Shown one piece after another: positions 21,972 through 32,652 of a stretch of 64,000 nucleotides of DNA. Both the position numbers and the translations under genes were made by a program. Numbering within the stretch: the first letter of the stretch is position 1; each line of letters begins with the position of its first letter. Origin of the DNA: Hordeum vulgare subsp. vulgare (lineage: Eukaryota; Streptophyta; Magnoliopsida; Poales; Poaceae); the NCBI RefSeq assembly GCF_904849725.1, contig NC_058520.1:400533993-400597992 (forward strand), written 5' to 3'. The notes under the pieces are model-generated. The model saw nothing but the letters and a program-made list of their open reading frames with translations. It searched no databases and was not told where the DNA came from.

Positions 21972-21988
21972 ACTCCCCCAAGCTTAGA
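21972..21988 (-). promoter_or_regulatory. Polypurine tract of copy B
   Basis: ACTCCCCCAAGCTTAGA on plus immediately follows the LTR end, giving an AAGCTTGGGGGAGT purine tract on the element strand. This is the plus-strand priming site. Confidence 0.8.
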
Positions 21989-23582
21989 CATCGCTTGTCC
22001 CCAAGCGAATACTGAGCTCGGTAAACCTGTCCACAAGTTTAGAGAGTGAAGTGTTGATAAATAAGAATACGGACAAGAAGCATCATAATTTCTCTACTAA
22101 ACTCAACCATCCTCAACAGCAATCTCGACTCATAAGGCTCTTATGAAAGAGTAATATCAATTACAGTCAAAAGTAGAGCTAAGAAAACTCATCAAACCAT
22201 GGCAAACATGTCCTTGGTCAAAGAACAAGTAATAACTTTTATCTTTTGCTCTTCCTCTTATAATTTGATGAGATCAATTGAAGCTTTTTGAAAGAACATG
22301 TTATTAGTCAAGAAGTGCAAATGCTAACACAAAGGAAGATGTTTGCTTTAGCTAGGCTTAACAAACAACTCACTTATCTTAATGATAATGCCAACAAAGG
22401 TGTGATATGACAATTCTCAAATGAAACAATATAAATGCATGTGTCTTTGTCAACATAAAGTGTCTGCTCTTTTCAGGACAGAAAGAAGTAGGTTTTACTG
22501 ACTCAACATAAAAGTAAAAGATTGGCCTTTCGTAGAGGGAAGTAGGGAAAACTCATGTGCTAGAGCTTCTTAGAGAACAACAAGATTGTAAAACAAGCTT
22601 TTGAGAGGTGCATGATTTGTCAACGAATGCTAGTAGATAGCCCAATACTTCTCATGCTGGACAAGTTTTGAGGAACGACTCCCAAAGTGGGGACGATCAC
22701 ATCCCCTTAGTCTCCTTTGTTTATCACTACCAAAGTTTTCTGATTTCTCATCAACAAACCATGAAGGAGGTTTTGTTTGTTGTTATTATCTTTTACGAGC
22801 TGGGCGCGCTCATGTGAGTCGCTCCTCGTATTAGGGGTTCGCGGATAACATGCAAACCCAAGATAAAACGTGTCCAGTATGAAAAGATCATGAATTGTCT
22901 ACTACCTCATGAGCTAAAATAGAGGCACAAAATAGGGAGTACTATTTGAAGGTTTAAAGATAGCACATGAGTAATATACTTTAGGAGTGGCGGTGAAATA
23001 CCACGTATAGGGAGATATGGTGGACTCTTGGGAAGGTTGAGGTTTCAGGGTATGGATGCACAAGCAGTATTCCCGCTTAGTGCAAGGGTTGGCTAGCAAA
23101 GGCTTTTTGAGAGCACACAAATAATGTTGGCTTGGATGCAAAACAATATAAAGTTTAACATAAAGAATTGGCATAAAACATCAAGTTGTCTTCCTTGTCA
23201 GCATAACACTTCAAGCATAAGAACATAAAGGTTTTGGCTAAGTCGCTACTAGAAAAACTCATGCTTGTTGTTATGACCAATGCTATGTTTTCCAAGATTA
23301 AATAAAGTTTTCAAAGCAATACCTGATATGTAGGATCCATACTCCCATAAGAATCAGCATATAAGATCGATTGAGTGAAGAGAATACCAAGTGCAGCAAA
23401 GAAACCAATAGACTTCTCATTAATATTCCATCATAGACACTGCACGCTCACGGATACAAACTCTCCACAAAGGAGTGACAGACCTCAATGCAAACACCTA
23501 TTTCATAAGATAACTTCCCTAGACATGATACGACACTAAACTTGACCTAGAAAGATAAAGGATAAAAATAAAGAAACCGGGC
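21989..23582 (-). other. Noncoding 3' internal region of copy B
   Basis: About 1.6 kb with no coding signal. Bases 23019-23095 match element C at about 870-960, including a 19-base identical core (23056-23074). Otherwise AT-rich and featureless to my reading. Confidence 0.6.
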
Positions 23583-23599
23583 ACTCCCCCAAGCTTGGA
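23583..23599 (-). promoter_or_regulatory. Second polypurine-tract-like motif of copy B
   Basis: ACTCCCCCAAGCTTGGA on plus shares its first 15 bases with the tract beside the LTR. It lies just 20 bases beyond the stop codon of the accessory ORF. Confidence 0.5.
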
Positions 23600-23618
23600 A
23601 CAAGCTAAGGGAATGCCA

Positions 23619-24155
23619 TTATCCATGAAGATTTCGCTCTTCATCCTTGTTCTTGTTGTTCTTCAAGTCCGCTATTATGCACCGAAGGGTTTTGTTTTCA
23701 GCTTCCAGTATGGCCACCTGTACTTTAAGCACACGGAAGTCTTCACAGAATTGGTTAGTGATTCTGTAAGCTTCGGATATAGTAGATGACATAGGTGGAG
23801 CTCCTGGTGGAGGGGCAGTTTCTGGAAGGTGCGTAGAAAGATCATGTTCAGGGTTAATAAACCCGACGAGGATGGGGTTGTTGGAGCTGGATCCTCGTGA
23901 TAAAGGATCTCCTTCTTGCTGGGTGGTGACCATCTTGACTTCCTCTCTCACGAAGCACTCCATCTCCGCATGTCTTGTGCCTATCTCTTCATTGGTAGCC
24001 CATCCGGCGACCTTCCCTTGGTTGATACCTTGCTGGACACGGCGGAGACGATGACTTATGTAGTCTTCCCCGCTTGAGTCGCAAGAAGACATCTTGAACA
24101 ATAACTTCTTAGCCTGGTAGAAACAGATCGAAAGAGAAAATGCACGGAATCGCAA
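23619..24155 (-). CDS. Accessory ORF of copy B (up to 178 aa, coiled coil)
   Basis: An open frame between integrase and the 3' LTR, the position of env-like or extra ORFs in Athila-type elements. The longest frame starts at 24155. The in-frame ATG at 24092 (MSSCDSSGEDYISHRLRR) looks like the better start because the preceding residues are low-quality and lie in the leader. Residues after 22 are charged and Arg-rich, then Pro-rich (ETAPPPGAPP), and end in a heptad-like stretch LKVQVAILEAENKTLRCIIADL that predicts a coiled coil. No signal peptide or membrane span follows the second start, so it is not an envelope protein. Function unknown. An LTR-like GC-rich module lies upstream and a polypurine-like motif downstream. 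Confidence 0.5.
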   Translation of the reverse strand: MRFRAFSLSICFYQAKKLLFKMSSCDSSGEDYISHRLRRVQQGINQGKVAGWATNEEIGTRHAEMECFVREEVKMVTTQQEGDPLSRGSSSNNPILVGFINPEHDLSTHLPETAPPPGAPPMSSTISEAYRITNQFCEDFRVLKVQVAILEAENKTLRCIIADLKNNKNKDEERNLHG

Positions 24156-24432
24156 GATACAAAGCCGGGATGATCCAGGAAATTATATAGGAAAACTTTC
24201 TCCACCCAAAGGAATGTATCAAGCCAAAGTGGAGTCGGAGATGGACTCTAGGTTGTCCAGGCGGCCTCCTGGCATGACCAGGGGCCAGCCCGCACCAGCA
24301 GGTTGCCTGGGTGACCTGGAGCTCCTCTCCAGCTCCGCTTCGGCTTGAAATTCTCCTAGTTTTGCAAAAATGTATAATATGGAACTTTTATTTATGTTCG
24401 CGAAGTTTCCTTACCGTATTTCATACGTTTTC
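24156..24432 (-). other. LTR-like GC-rich module upstream of the accessory ORF
   Basis: The words GGCGGCCTCCTGGC, GGCCAG and CAGCAGGT occur in the same order as in the LTR of the same element (21650-21690). Arms 24250-24262 and 24305-24317 pair over 13 positions, three of them G-T. The rest is noncoding spacer between integrase and the accessory ORF. Confidence 0.6.
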
Positions 24433-25869
24433 TTATTCTACTTCTACCGGTGTCTGATACAGTGTTGCAATATGTTCTTCGTGAGTGGCTACCTGTATCA
24501 CATCCACCTCTACATTGATGGGGTCTCCAGCCATGTAATGTTTGAGCCTTTGACCATTCACAACATGTGGTTTTGTGCCCTCAAAATTATTAATCTTGAT
24601 TGCACTGGAGAGGTAGTCCTCTTCGATATGGTACGGTCCTTCCCATTTGGAAACTAATTTACCTGGAGAAAACCTGAAACGAGATCTATACAACAAAACT
24701 TTGTCACCAACATTAAATTCACGTTTCAAAATTCTCTTGTCATGCCACTTATTTACCTTTTCTTTGAACATTTTTGCGCTCTCATAACCTTCACTTCTCC
24801 ACTCATCTAGAGAAGTCAAGTTCATGAGACGCTTTGCACCAGCAAGCTTTGGATCAACTTTAAGCTCTCTAACAACCCAGAAAACTTTGTGTTCTAACTC
24901 TAGAGGTAGATGGCATGCCTTGCCATAAACCATCTTATATGGAGACATCCCCATGGGATTTTTGTAAGCAGTTCTATAAGCCCACAAGGCATCCCCTAAC
25001 CTATTGGACCAGTCCTTTCTAGAACTGTTCACCGTCTTTTGCAAGATCAACTTGATCTCTCTATTTGTGAAGTCAACTTGCCCACTTTTTTGAGGGTGGT
25101 AAGGTGAAGCAATTCTATGATTAACATCATATTTGGCTAGAGCTTTTCTAAAAGCACCATGTGTAAAATGTGATCCTCCGTTGGTTATGAGGTACCTAGG
25201 TACACCAAACGTGGGGAAGATTACATCCTTGAGCATTTTCAAAGATGTCTTGTGATCGGCACTTTCAATGGGGATTGCTTCAACCCACTTGGTCACATAA
25301 TCTACAGCTACTAAGATGTGAGTGTATTTGTGTGTAGGAGGGAAAGAACCCATAAAATCAAAACCCCAGCAATCAAAAGGCTCAATGACTATCGAATAAT
25401 TCATAGGCATTTCATTCCTCCTACTAATATTACCAACTCTCTGGCACTTATCACAAGATAAAACGTAATTTCTAGCATCTTTAAAGAGAGTATTCCAATA
25501 AAAACCTAATTGGAGAACCTTGTGTGCGGTCCTCTCACCGGCATGATGTCCTCCGTGAGGACTGCTATGACATTGTCACAAGATATCCTTCTGTTCATGC
25601 TCTGGTATGCATCTCCTCACAATTACATCTGCACCTTCTCTAAAAAGATGTGGGTCATCCCAAAAGTAATGCCTCAAGTCGTGGAAGAACTTCTTCCACT
25701 GTTGGAATGTTAATCCTGGAGGCAAAAACTTTGCAACAATAAAGTTAGCATAATCTGCATACCATGGATCTAAACTAGATTTCACCTGCAAAACACCTAA
25801 CTGTTCATCAGGAAAACTATCGTTGACTGGAATAGGATCATGTGGTATGTCCTCCATCCTGGAAAGGTT
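24433..25869 (-). pseudogene. Integrase remnant of copy B
   Basis: Gypsy integrase in order: N-terminal zinc-binding part (HSSPH near 25560, CDKC near 25450), catalytic core (WGFDFMGSFPP, then ITNGGSHF, then HPQKSGQVDFTNREIK) and a C-terminal part (NVGDKVLLYRSRFRFSPGKL, KWEGPY). Of the D-D-E triad the first Asp is kept, the second is Asn (AAC at 25180-25182) and the Glu is Asp (GAC at 25072-25074). A TGA interrupts the zinc region near 25574. It would have joined element cDNA to the genome; it cannot as read. The upstream end is cut by the Copia insertion at 25870 and resumes at 34474. Confidence 0.88.
25865..25869. repeat. Left target-site duplication of the Copia element (AGGTT)
   Basis: AGGTT at 25865-25869 and again at 34469-34473. 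It is read on both sides of one gag-pol frame: DRKGADNLV to the right, LSRMEDIPHDP to the left. Confidence 0.95.
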
Positions 25870-27679
25870 TGTTGGGGAACGTCGCATGGGAAACAAAAAA
25901 AATTCCTACGCGCATGAAGACCTATCATGGTGATGTCCATCTACGAGAGGGGATGTGTGATCTACGTACCCTTGTAGACCGTACAGCAGAAGTGTTAGTG
26001 AACGCGGTTGATGCAGTGGAACGTCCTCACGTCCCTCGATCCGCCCCGCGAACCGTCCCGCGATCAGTCCCACGATCTAGTGTCGAACGGACGGCACCTC
26101 CGCGTTCAGCACACGTACAGCTCGACGATGATCTCGACCTTCTTCATCCAGCAAGAGAGACGGAGAGGTAGATGAGTTCTCCAACAGCGTGACGGCGCTC
26201 CGGAGGTTGGTGATGATCTCGTCTCGGCAGGGCTCTGCCCGAGCTCCGCAGAAACGCGATCTAGAGGTAAAACCGTGGAGATATGTGGTCGGGCTGCCGT
26301 GGCAAAGTTGTGTCAAATCAGCCCTAAAACCTCCGTATATATAGGTGAGAGAGGGGGGCCTTGCCTTGGGCTCAAGGAGCCCCAAGGGGGTCGGCCGAGC
26401 CAAAGGGGGGAAGGTCTCCCCTTCCAAACCGAATCCAACTTGGTTTGGAAGGTGGAGTCCTTCTTCCCTTTCCCACCTCCTCCTTTTTTTTCTTTGATTT
26501 TCTTCCTACGGGGCATAGGGCCTTCTTGGGCTGTCCCACCAGCCCACTAAGGGCTGGTGCGCCACCCCTAATGCCTATGGGCTTCCCCGGGGTGGGTTGC
26601 CCCCCCCAGTGAACACCCGGAACCCATTCGTCATTCCCGGTACATTCCCGGTAACTCCGAAAACCTTCCGGTAATCAAATGAGGTCATCCTATATATCAA
26701 TCTTCGTTTCCGGACCATTCCGGAAACCCTCGTGACGTCCGTGATCTCATTCGGGACTCCGAACAACATTCGGTAACCAACCATATAACTCAAATACGCA
26801 TAAAACAACGTCGAACCTTAAGTGTGCAGACCCTGCGAGTTCGAGAACTATGTAGACATGACCCGAGAGACTCCTCGGTAAATATCCAATAGCGGGACCT
26901 GGATGCCCATATTGGATCCTACATATTCTACGAAGATCTTATCGTTTGAACCTAAGTGCCAAGGATTCATATAATCCCGTATGTCATTCCCTTTGTCCTT
27001 CGGTATGTTACTTGCCCGAGATTCGATCGTCACTATCCGCATACCTATTTCAATCTCGTTTACCGGCAAGTCTCTTTACTCATTCCGTAATACAAGATCC
27101 CGCAACTTACACTAAGTCACATTGCTTGCAAGGCTTGTGTGTGATGTTGTATTACCGAGTGGGCCCCGAGATACCTCTCCGTCACACGGAGTGACAAATC
27201 CCAGTCTCGATCCATACTAACTCAACTAACACCTTCGGAGATACCTGTAGAGCATCTTTATAGTCACCCAGTTACGTTGCGACGTTTGATGCACGCAAAG
27301 CATTCCTCCGGTGTTAGTGAGTTATATGATCTCATGGTCATAGGAACAAATACTTGACACGCAGAAAACAGTAGCAACAAAATGACACGATCAACATGCT
27401 ACGTCTATTAGTTTGGGTCTAGTCCATCACATGATTCTCCTAATGATGTGATCCCGTTATCAAGTGACAACACTTGCCTATGGTCAGGAAACCTTGACCA
27501 TCTTTGATCAACGAGCTAGTCAACTAGAGGCTTACTAGGGACAGTGTTTTGTCTATGTATCCACACAAGTATTGTGTTTCCAATCAATACAATTATAGCA
27601 TGGATAATAAACAATTATCATGAACAAAGAATTATAATAATAACTAATTTATTATTGCCTCTAGGGCATATTTCCAACA
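25870..27679 (-). repeat. 3' LTR of the Copia element
   Basis: Starts TGTTGGGGAACGTCGCATGG and ends ATATTTCCAACA, the typical ends of Angela/WIS/BARE LTRs in inverted view. A TATA-like CTATATATACGG on the minus strand lies near 26330-26342. It differs from the partner LTR by scattered, mostly transitional changes and by homopolymer length (8 C here, 15 C there). Confidence 0.95.
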
Positions 27680-27695
27680 GTCTCCCACTTGCACT
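27680..27695 (-). promoter_or_regulatory. Polypurine tract of the Copia element
   Basis: GTCTCCCACTTGCACT on plus gives AGTGCAAGTGGGAGAC on the element strand, directly beside the 3' LTR. Confidence 0.75.
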
Positions 27696-29060
27696 AGAGT
27701 CAATAAGCTAGTTCACATCACCATGTGATTCCAACGAATCCAACACCCATATAGTTATGGGGTCTGGTCACGTCTTGCTCATGAGAGAGGTTTTAGTCAA
27801 CGGTTCTGAAATTTTCAGATCCGTGTGTTCTTTACAAATCTTTATGTCATCTTATAGATGCTGCTACTATGTGCTATTTGGAAATACTCCAAATATCTAC
27901 TCTACTATACGAATCCGTTTTACTACTCATAGTTATTCGGATTAGTGTCAAAGCTTACATCGACGTAACCTTTTACGACGAACTCTTTAACCACCTCCAT
28001 AATCGAGAAAAGTTCCTTAGTCTATTTGTTTACTAAGGATAAATTTTGACCGCTGCTAGTGATTCAATCATGGATCACTCTCTGTACCTCTCAACAGACT
28101 TGCTGCAAGGCACACATCAGGTGCGGTACTCAGCATGGCATACTTTAGAGTCTACGGCTAAGGCAAAGAAGACGACCTTCGTCTATTCTCTTTATTCTGC
28201 CGTGGTCGGGTTTTGAGTCTTACTCAAATTCACACCTTACAACGCAACCAAGAACTCCTTCTTTGCTGATCTATTTTGAACTCCTTCAAAACTTGTCAAG
28301 GCATGCATCTTGTTGAAACTTCCATTAAGCGCTTTCGATCTATCTCCATAGATCTTTGATGCTCAACGTTCAAGTAGCTCAATCCAGGTATTCCTTTGAA
28401 AACTCCTTTCAGACAACCTTGTATGCTTTACAGAAATTCTACATTACTTCTGATTCACAATATGTCAACCACATATACTTATCAGAAATTCTATAGTGCT
28501 CCCACTCACTTCTTTGGAAATACAAGTTTCTCATAAACCTTGTACAAACCCAAAATCCTTGATCATTTCATCAAAGTGTATATTCCAACTCCGAGATGCT
28601 TGCACCAGTCCATTGAAGGATCACTGGAGCTTGCATACTTGTTAGTATCTTTAGGATCGACAAAACCTTCTGGTTGTATCACATACAATGTTTTCTCAAG
28701 GGAACCGTTGAGGAAACAATGTTTTGACATCTTATGTGCAATATTTCATAAATAATGCAGCAACTACTAACATAATTCTAACAGACTTTTAGCATCGCTA
28801 CGAGTGAGAAAGTCTCATCATAGTCAACTGTTTGATCTTGTCGGAAACATCTATGCGACAAGTCGATCTTTTCTTAATAGTGACTTATCACTATCATCGT
28901 CTGTCTTCCTTTTAAAGATCCATCTTTACTCAATAGTCCTATGACCATCAAGTAGTTCTTCCAAAGTCTACACTTTGTTTTCATACATGGATCCTCTCTC
29001 GGAATTCATGGCTTCCAGCCATTTGTCGGAATCTGGGCCCACCATTGCTTTCTCCATAAC
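27696..29060 (-). pseudogene. Reverse transcriptase / RNase H remnant of the Copia element
   Basis: In shifting minus-strand frames I read the start of RT near 29060-28975 (GPDSDKWLEAMNSE), then DVKT near 28720, LEKTLYVIQPEGFVDPKDTN near 28690-28640 and the catalytic box as YVVD (28464-28475) where family members have YVDD. At least one frameshift lies between DVKT and LEKTLY. RNase H should follow to 27700 but I could not read it reliably. Dead enzyme. Confidence 0.7.
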
Positions 29061-30590
29061 TCGTAGGTTCACTGTTGCTCAACAACATGACCTCCAAGAT
29101 AGGGTTACCGTACCACTCTGTAGTAGTACGCGACCTTGTCAACCTACGAGGCTTGTGGTAACTTGATCCGATGCTCGATGATCACCATCATCAGCTTTCA
29201 CTTCAATTGGTGTAGGCGCCACAGGAACAACTTCCTGCGCCCTGCTACACACTGGTCGAAGTGATGGTTCAATAACCTCATCAAGTTCTACCACCCTCCC
29301 ACTCAATTCTTTCGAGAGAAACCTTTCCTCGAGAAAGGATCCGTTTCTAGAAACAAACACTTTGCTTTCGGATCTGAGATAGGAGATGTACCCAACTGTT
29401 TTGGATATCCTATGAAGATGCATTTATCTGCTTTGGGTTCGAGCTTATCAGACTGAAACTTTTTCAGATAAGTGTCGAAACCCCAAACTTTCAAGAAACG
29501 ACGGTTTAGATTTCTCTAAACCTCAGTCTATACTGTGTCATATCAACGGAAATACCTGGTGCCCTATTTAAAGTGAATGCGGTTGTCTCTAATGCTTAAC
29601 CCATAAACAATAGTGGTAATTCGATAAGAGACATCATAGCATGCACCATACCAAATAGTGTGTGGCTATGACATTCAGACACATCATCACACTATGATGT
29701 TCTAGGTGGCATGAACTGAGAAACAATTTCCACATTGTCTTAACTGCGTACCAAAACTCGTAACTCAGATATTCATTTCTATGATCATATCATAGACAGT
29801 TTAACCTCTTGTTACGACGAACTTCACTCCGAAACAGAATTGAACTTTTCAATATTTCAGACTTGTGATTCATTAAGCAAATACTCTAGTATCTACTCAA
29901 ATCGTCATTGAAGTAAGAACGTAATGATATCCACTGCGTGCCTCAGCACCGATTGGACTGCATACATTAAAATGTATCACCTCCAACAAGTTACTATCTT
30001 ATTTCATCTCAATGAAAACAAGGCCTTGCTCATGTGGTATGATTTGCATGTCACTAGTGATTCAAAATCAAGTGAGTATAAAGATCCATCAGCATGGAGC
30101 CTCTTCATGCAATTTGTACCAACATGACTCAAGCGGCAGTGCCATAAGTAAGTGGTACTATTATCATTACCTCGTTTCTTTTGGCACCAATATCATGAAC
30201 ATGTGTAACACTACGATCGAGATTCAATAAACCATTGAAGGTGATTATTCAAGAAAATAGAGTAACCATTATTCTCTTTAAATGAATAATCGTATTGCAA
30301 TAAACACGATCCAATCATGTTCATGCTTAACGCAAGCACCAAATAACAATTATTTAGGTTTAACACCAATCCCGATGGTAGAGGGAGCGTGCGACATTTG
30401 ATCACATCAACCTTGGAAACACTTCCAACACGTATCGTCACCTCGCCTTTAGCTAGTCTCCGTTTATGTCGTAGCTTTCATTTCGTGTTACTAATCACTT
30501 AGCAACCGAACCGGTATCCAATACCCTCATGCTACTAGGAGTACTAGTAAAGTACACATCAACATCATGTATATCAAATATACTTCTTTC
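29061..30590 (-). pseudogene. Protease / integrase remnant of the Copia element
   Basis: 29303-29494 reads MKVWGFDTY, SDKLEPKADKCIFIGYP, the integrase C-terminal region of BARE-like Copia elements. 29139-29423 continues it in another frame (SKVFVSRNGSFLEERFLSKE). The rest, up to the gag end, is too broken for me to place the protease or integrase catalytic residues. Confidence 0.6.
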
Positions 30591-32635
30591 GACTTTTGCC
30601 AGCCTTCTTATCTACCAAGTATCTAGAGTTGCTCCGCCTCAGTGACTGTTCCCCTCATTACAGAAGCACTTAGTCTCGGGTTTGGGTTTAATCTTGGGTC
30701 TCTTCATTAGTGCAGCAACTGTTTTGCCGTTTCACGAAGTATCCCTTCTAGCCCTTGCCTTTCTTGAAACTTAGTGGTTTTACAAACCATCAACTATTGA
30801 TGCTCCTTCTTGATGTCTACTTTCGCTGTGTCAAACATCGTGAATCGCTCAAGGATCATTGTATCTATCCTTGATATGTTATAGTTCATCACGAAGCTCT
30901 CACAGCTTGGTGGCAGTGACTTTGGAGAACCATCACTATCTCATCTGGAAGATTAACTCCTACTTGATTCAAGTGATTGTCTTACTCAGACAATCTGAGC
31001 ACACGCTCAACGATTGAGCTTTTCTCCTTTACTTTGTGGACAAAGAATCTTGTCAGAGGTCTCGTACCTCTCAACAAGGGCACGAGCATGAAATCACAAT
31101 TTCATCTCTTTAGAACATCACTTATGTTCCGTGATGTTTCAAAACATCTTCGGTGCCTCGCTTCTAAGCCATTAAGTATTTTGCACTGAACTATCGTGTA
31201 GTCATCAGAAACGTGTATGTCGGATGTTCACAGCATCCGCAGAAGACGCTCGAGGTGCAGCACACCGAGTGGTGCATTAAGGACATAAGCCTTCTGCGCA
31301 GCAATGAGGACAATCCTCTTCAAAGTTTGCTACTGTCAACTTTCAACTAAATTTTCTCTAGGAACATATTAAAACAGTAGAGCTATAGCGCAAGCTACAT
31401 CGTAATTCGCAAAGACCATTAGACTATGTTCATGACAATTAGTTCAATTAATCATATTACTTAAGAACTCTCACTCAAAAAGTACATCTCTCTAGTCATT
31501 TGAGTGGTACATGATCCAAATCCACTATCTCAAGTCCGATCATCACGTGAGTCGAGAATAGTTTCAGTGGTAAGCATCTCTATACTAATCATATCACCTA
31601 TACGATTCATGCTCGACCTTTCGGTCTCATGTGTTCCAAGGCCATGTCTGCACATGCTAGGCTCGTCAAGCTTAACCCGAGTGTTCTGCGTGTGCAACTG
31701 TTTTGCACCCGTTGTATGTGAACGTTGAGTCTATCACACCCGATCATCATGTGGTGTCTCGAAACGAAGAACTGTCGCAACGGTGCACAGTCGGGGAGAA
31801 CACAATTTCGTCTTGAAATTTTAGTGAGAGATCACCTCATAATGCTACCGTCGTTCTAAGCAAGATAAGGTGCATAAAGGATTAACATCACATGCAATTC
31901 ATAAGTGACATGATATGGCCATCATCATGCGCTTCTTGATCTCCATCACCAAAGCACCGGCACGATCTTCTTGTCACCGGCGTCACACCATGATCTCCAT
32001 CATCATGATCTTCATCAACGTGTCGCCATCGGGGTTGTCGTGCTACTCATGCTATTACTACTAAAGCTACGTCCTAGCAATATAGTAAACGCATCTGCAA
32101 GCACAAACGTTAGTATAAAGACAACCCTATGGCTCCTGCCGGTTGCCGTACCATCGACGTGCAAGTCGATATTATCTATTACAACATGATCATCTCATAC
32201 ATCCAATATATCACATCACATCGTTGGCCATATCACATCACAAGCATACCCTGCAAAAACAAGTTAGACGTCCTCTAATTTTGTTGTTGCATGTTTTACG
32301 TGGTGACCATGGGTATCTAGTAGGATCGCATCTTACTTATGCAAACACCACAACGGAGATATATGAGTTGCTATTTAACCTCATCCAAGGACCTCCTTGG
32401 TCAAATCCGATTCAATTAAAGTTGGAGAAACTGACACCCGCCAGTCATCTTTGAGCAACGGAGTTACTCGTAGCGATGAAACCAGTCTCTCGTAAGCGTA
32501 CGAGTAATGTCGGTCCGAGCCGCTTCGATCCAACAATACCGCGGAATCAAGAAAATACTAAGGAGGGCAGCAAAACGCACATCACCGCCCACAAAAACTT
32601 TTGTGTTCTACTCGAGAAGACATCTACGCATGAAC
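30591..32635 (-). pseudogene. Gag remnant and leader of the Copia element
   Basis: A degenerate zinc knuckle is visible at 30642-30671 (CFC, then GNSH), followed by YLVDKKAGK in another frame, the usual gag end of this family. Upstream to the primer site the region is the right length for capsid plus leader but is full of stops and shifts. Confidence 0.5.
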
Positions 32636-32651
32636 CTAGCTCATGATGCCA
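32636..32651 (-). other. Primer binding site of the Copia element, decayed
   Basis: CTAGCTCATGATGCCA on plus against the initiator tRNA-Met end CTGGCTCTGATACCA: one inserted base and two mismatches. One base separates it from the LTR. Confidence 0.65.
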
Positions 32652-32652
32652 C

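Noticed and set aside
23619..24155. Envelope-like glycoprotein in the env position of element B
   Set aside because: From the likely start at 24092 there is no signal peptide or membrane span; the C-terminus is a coiled coil.
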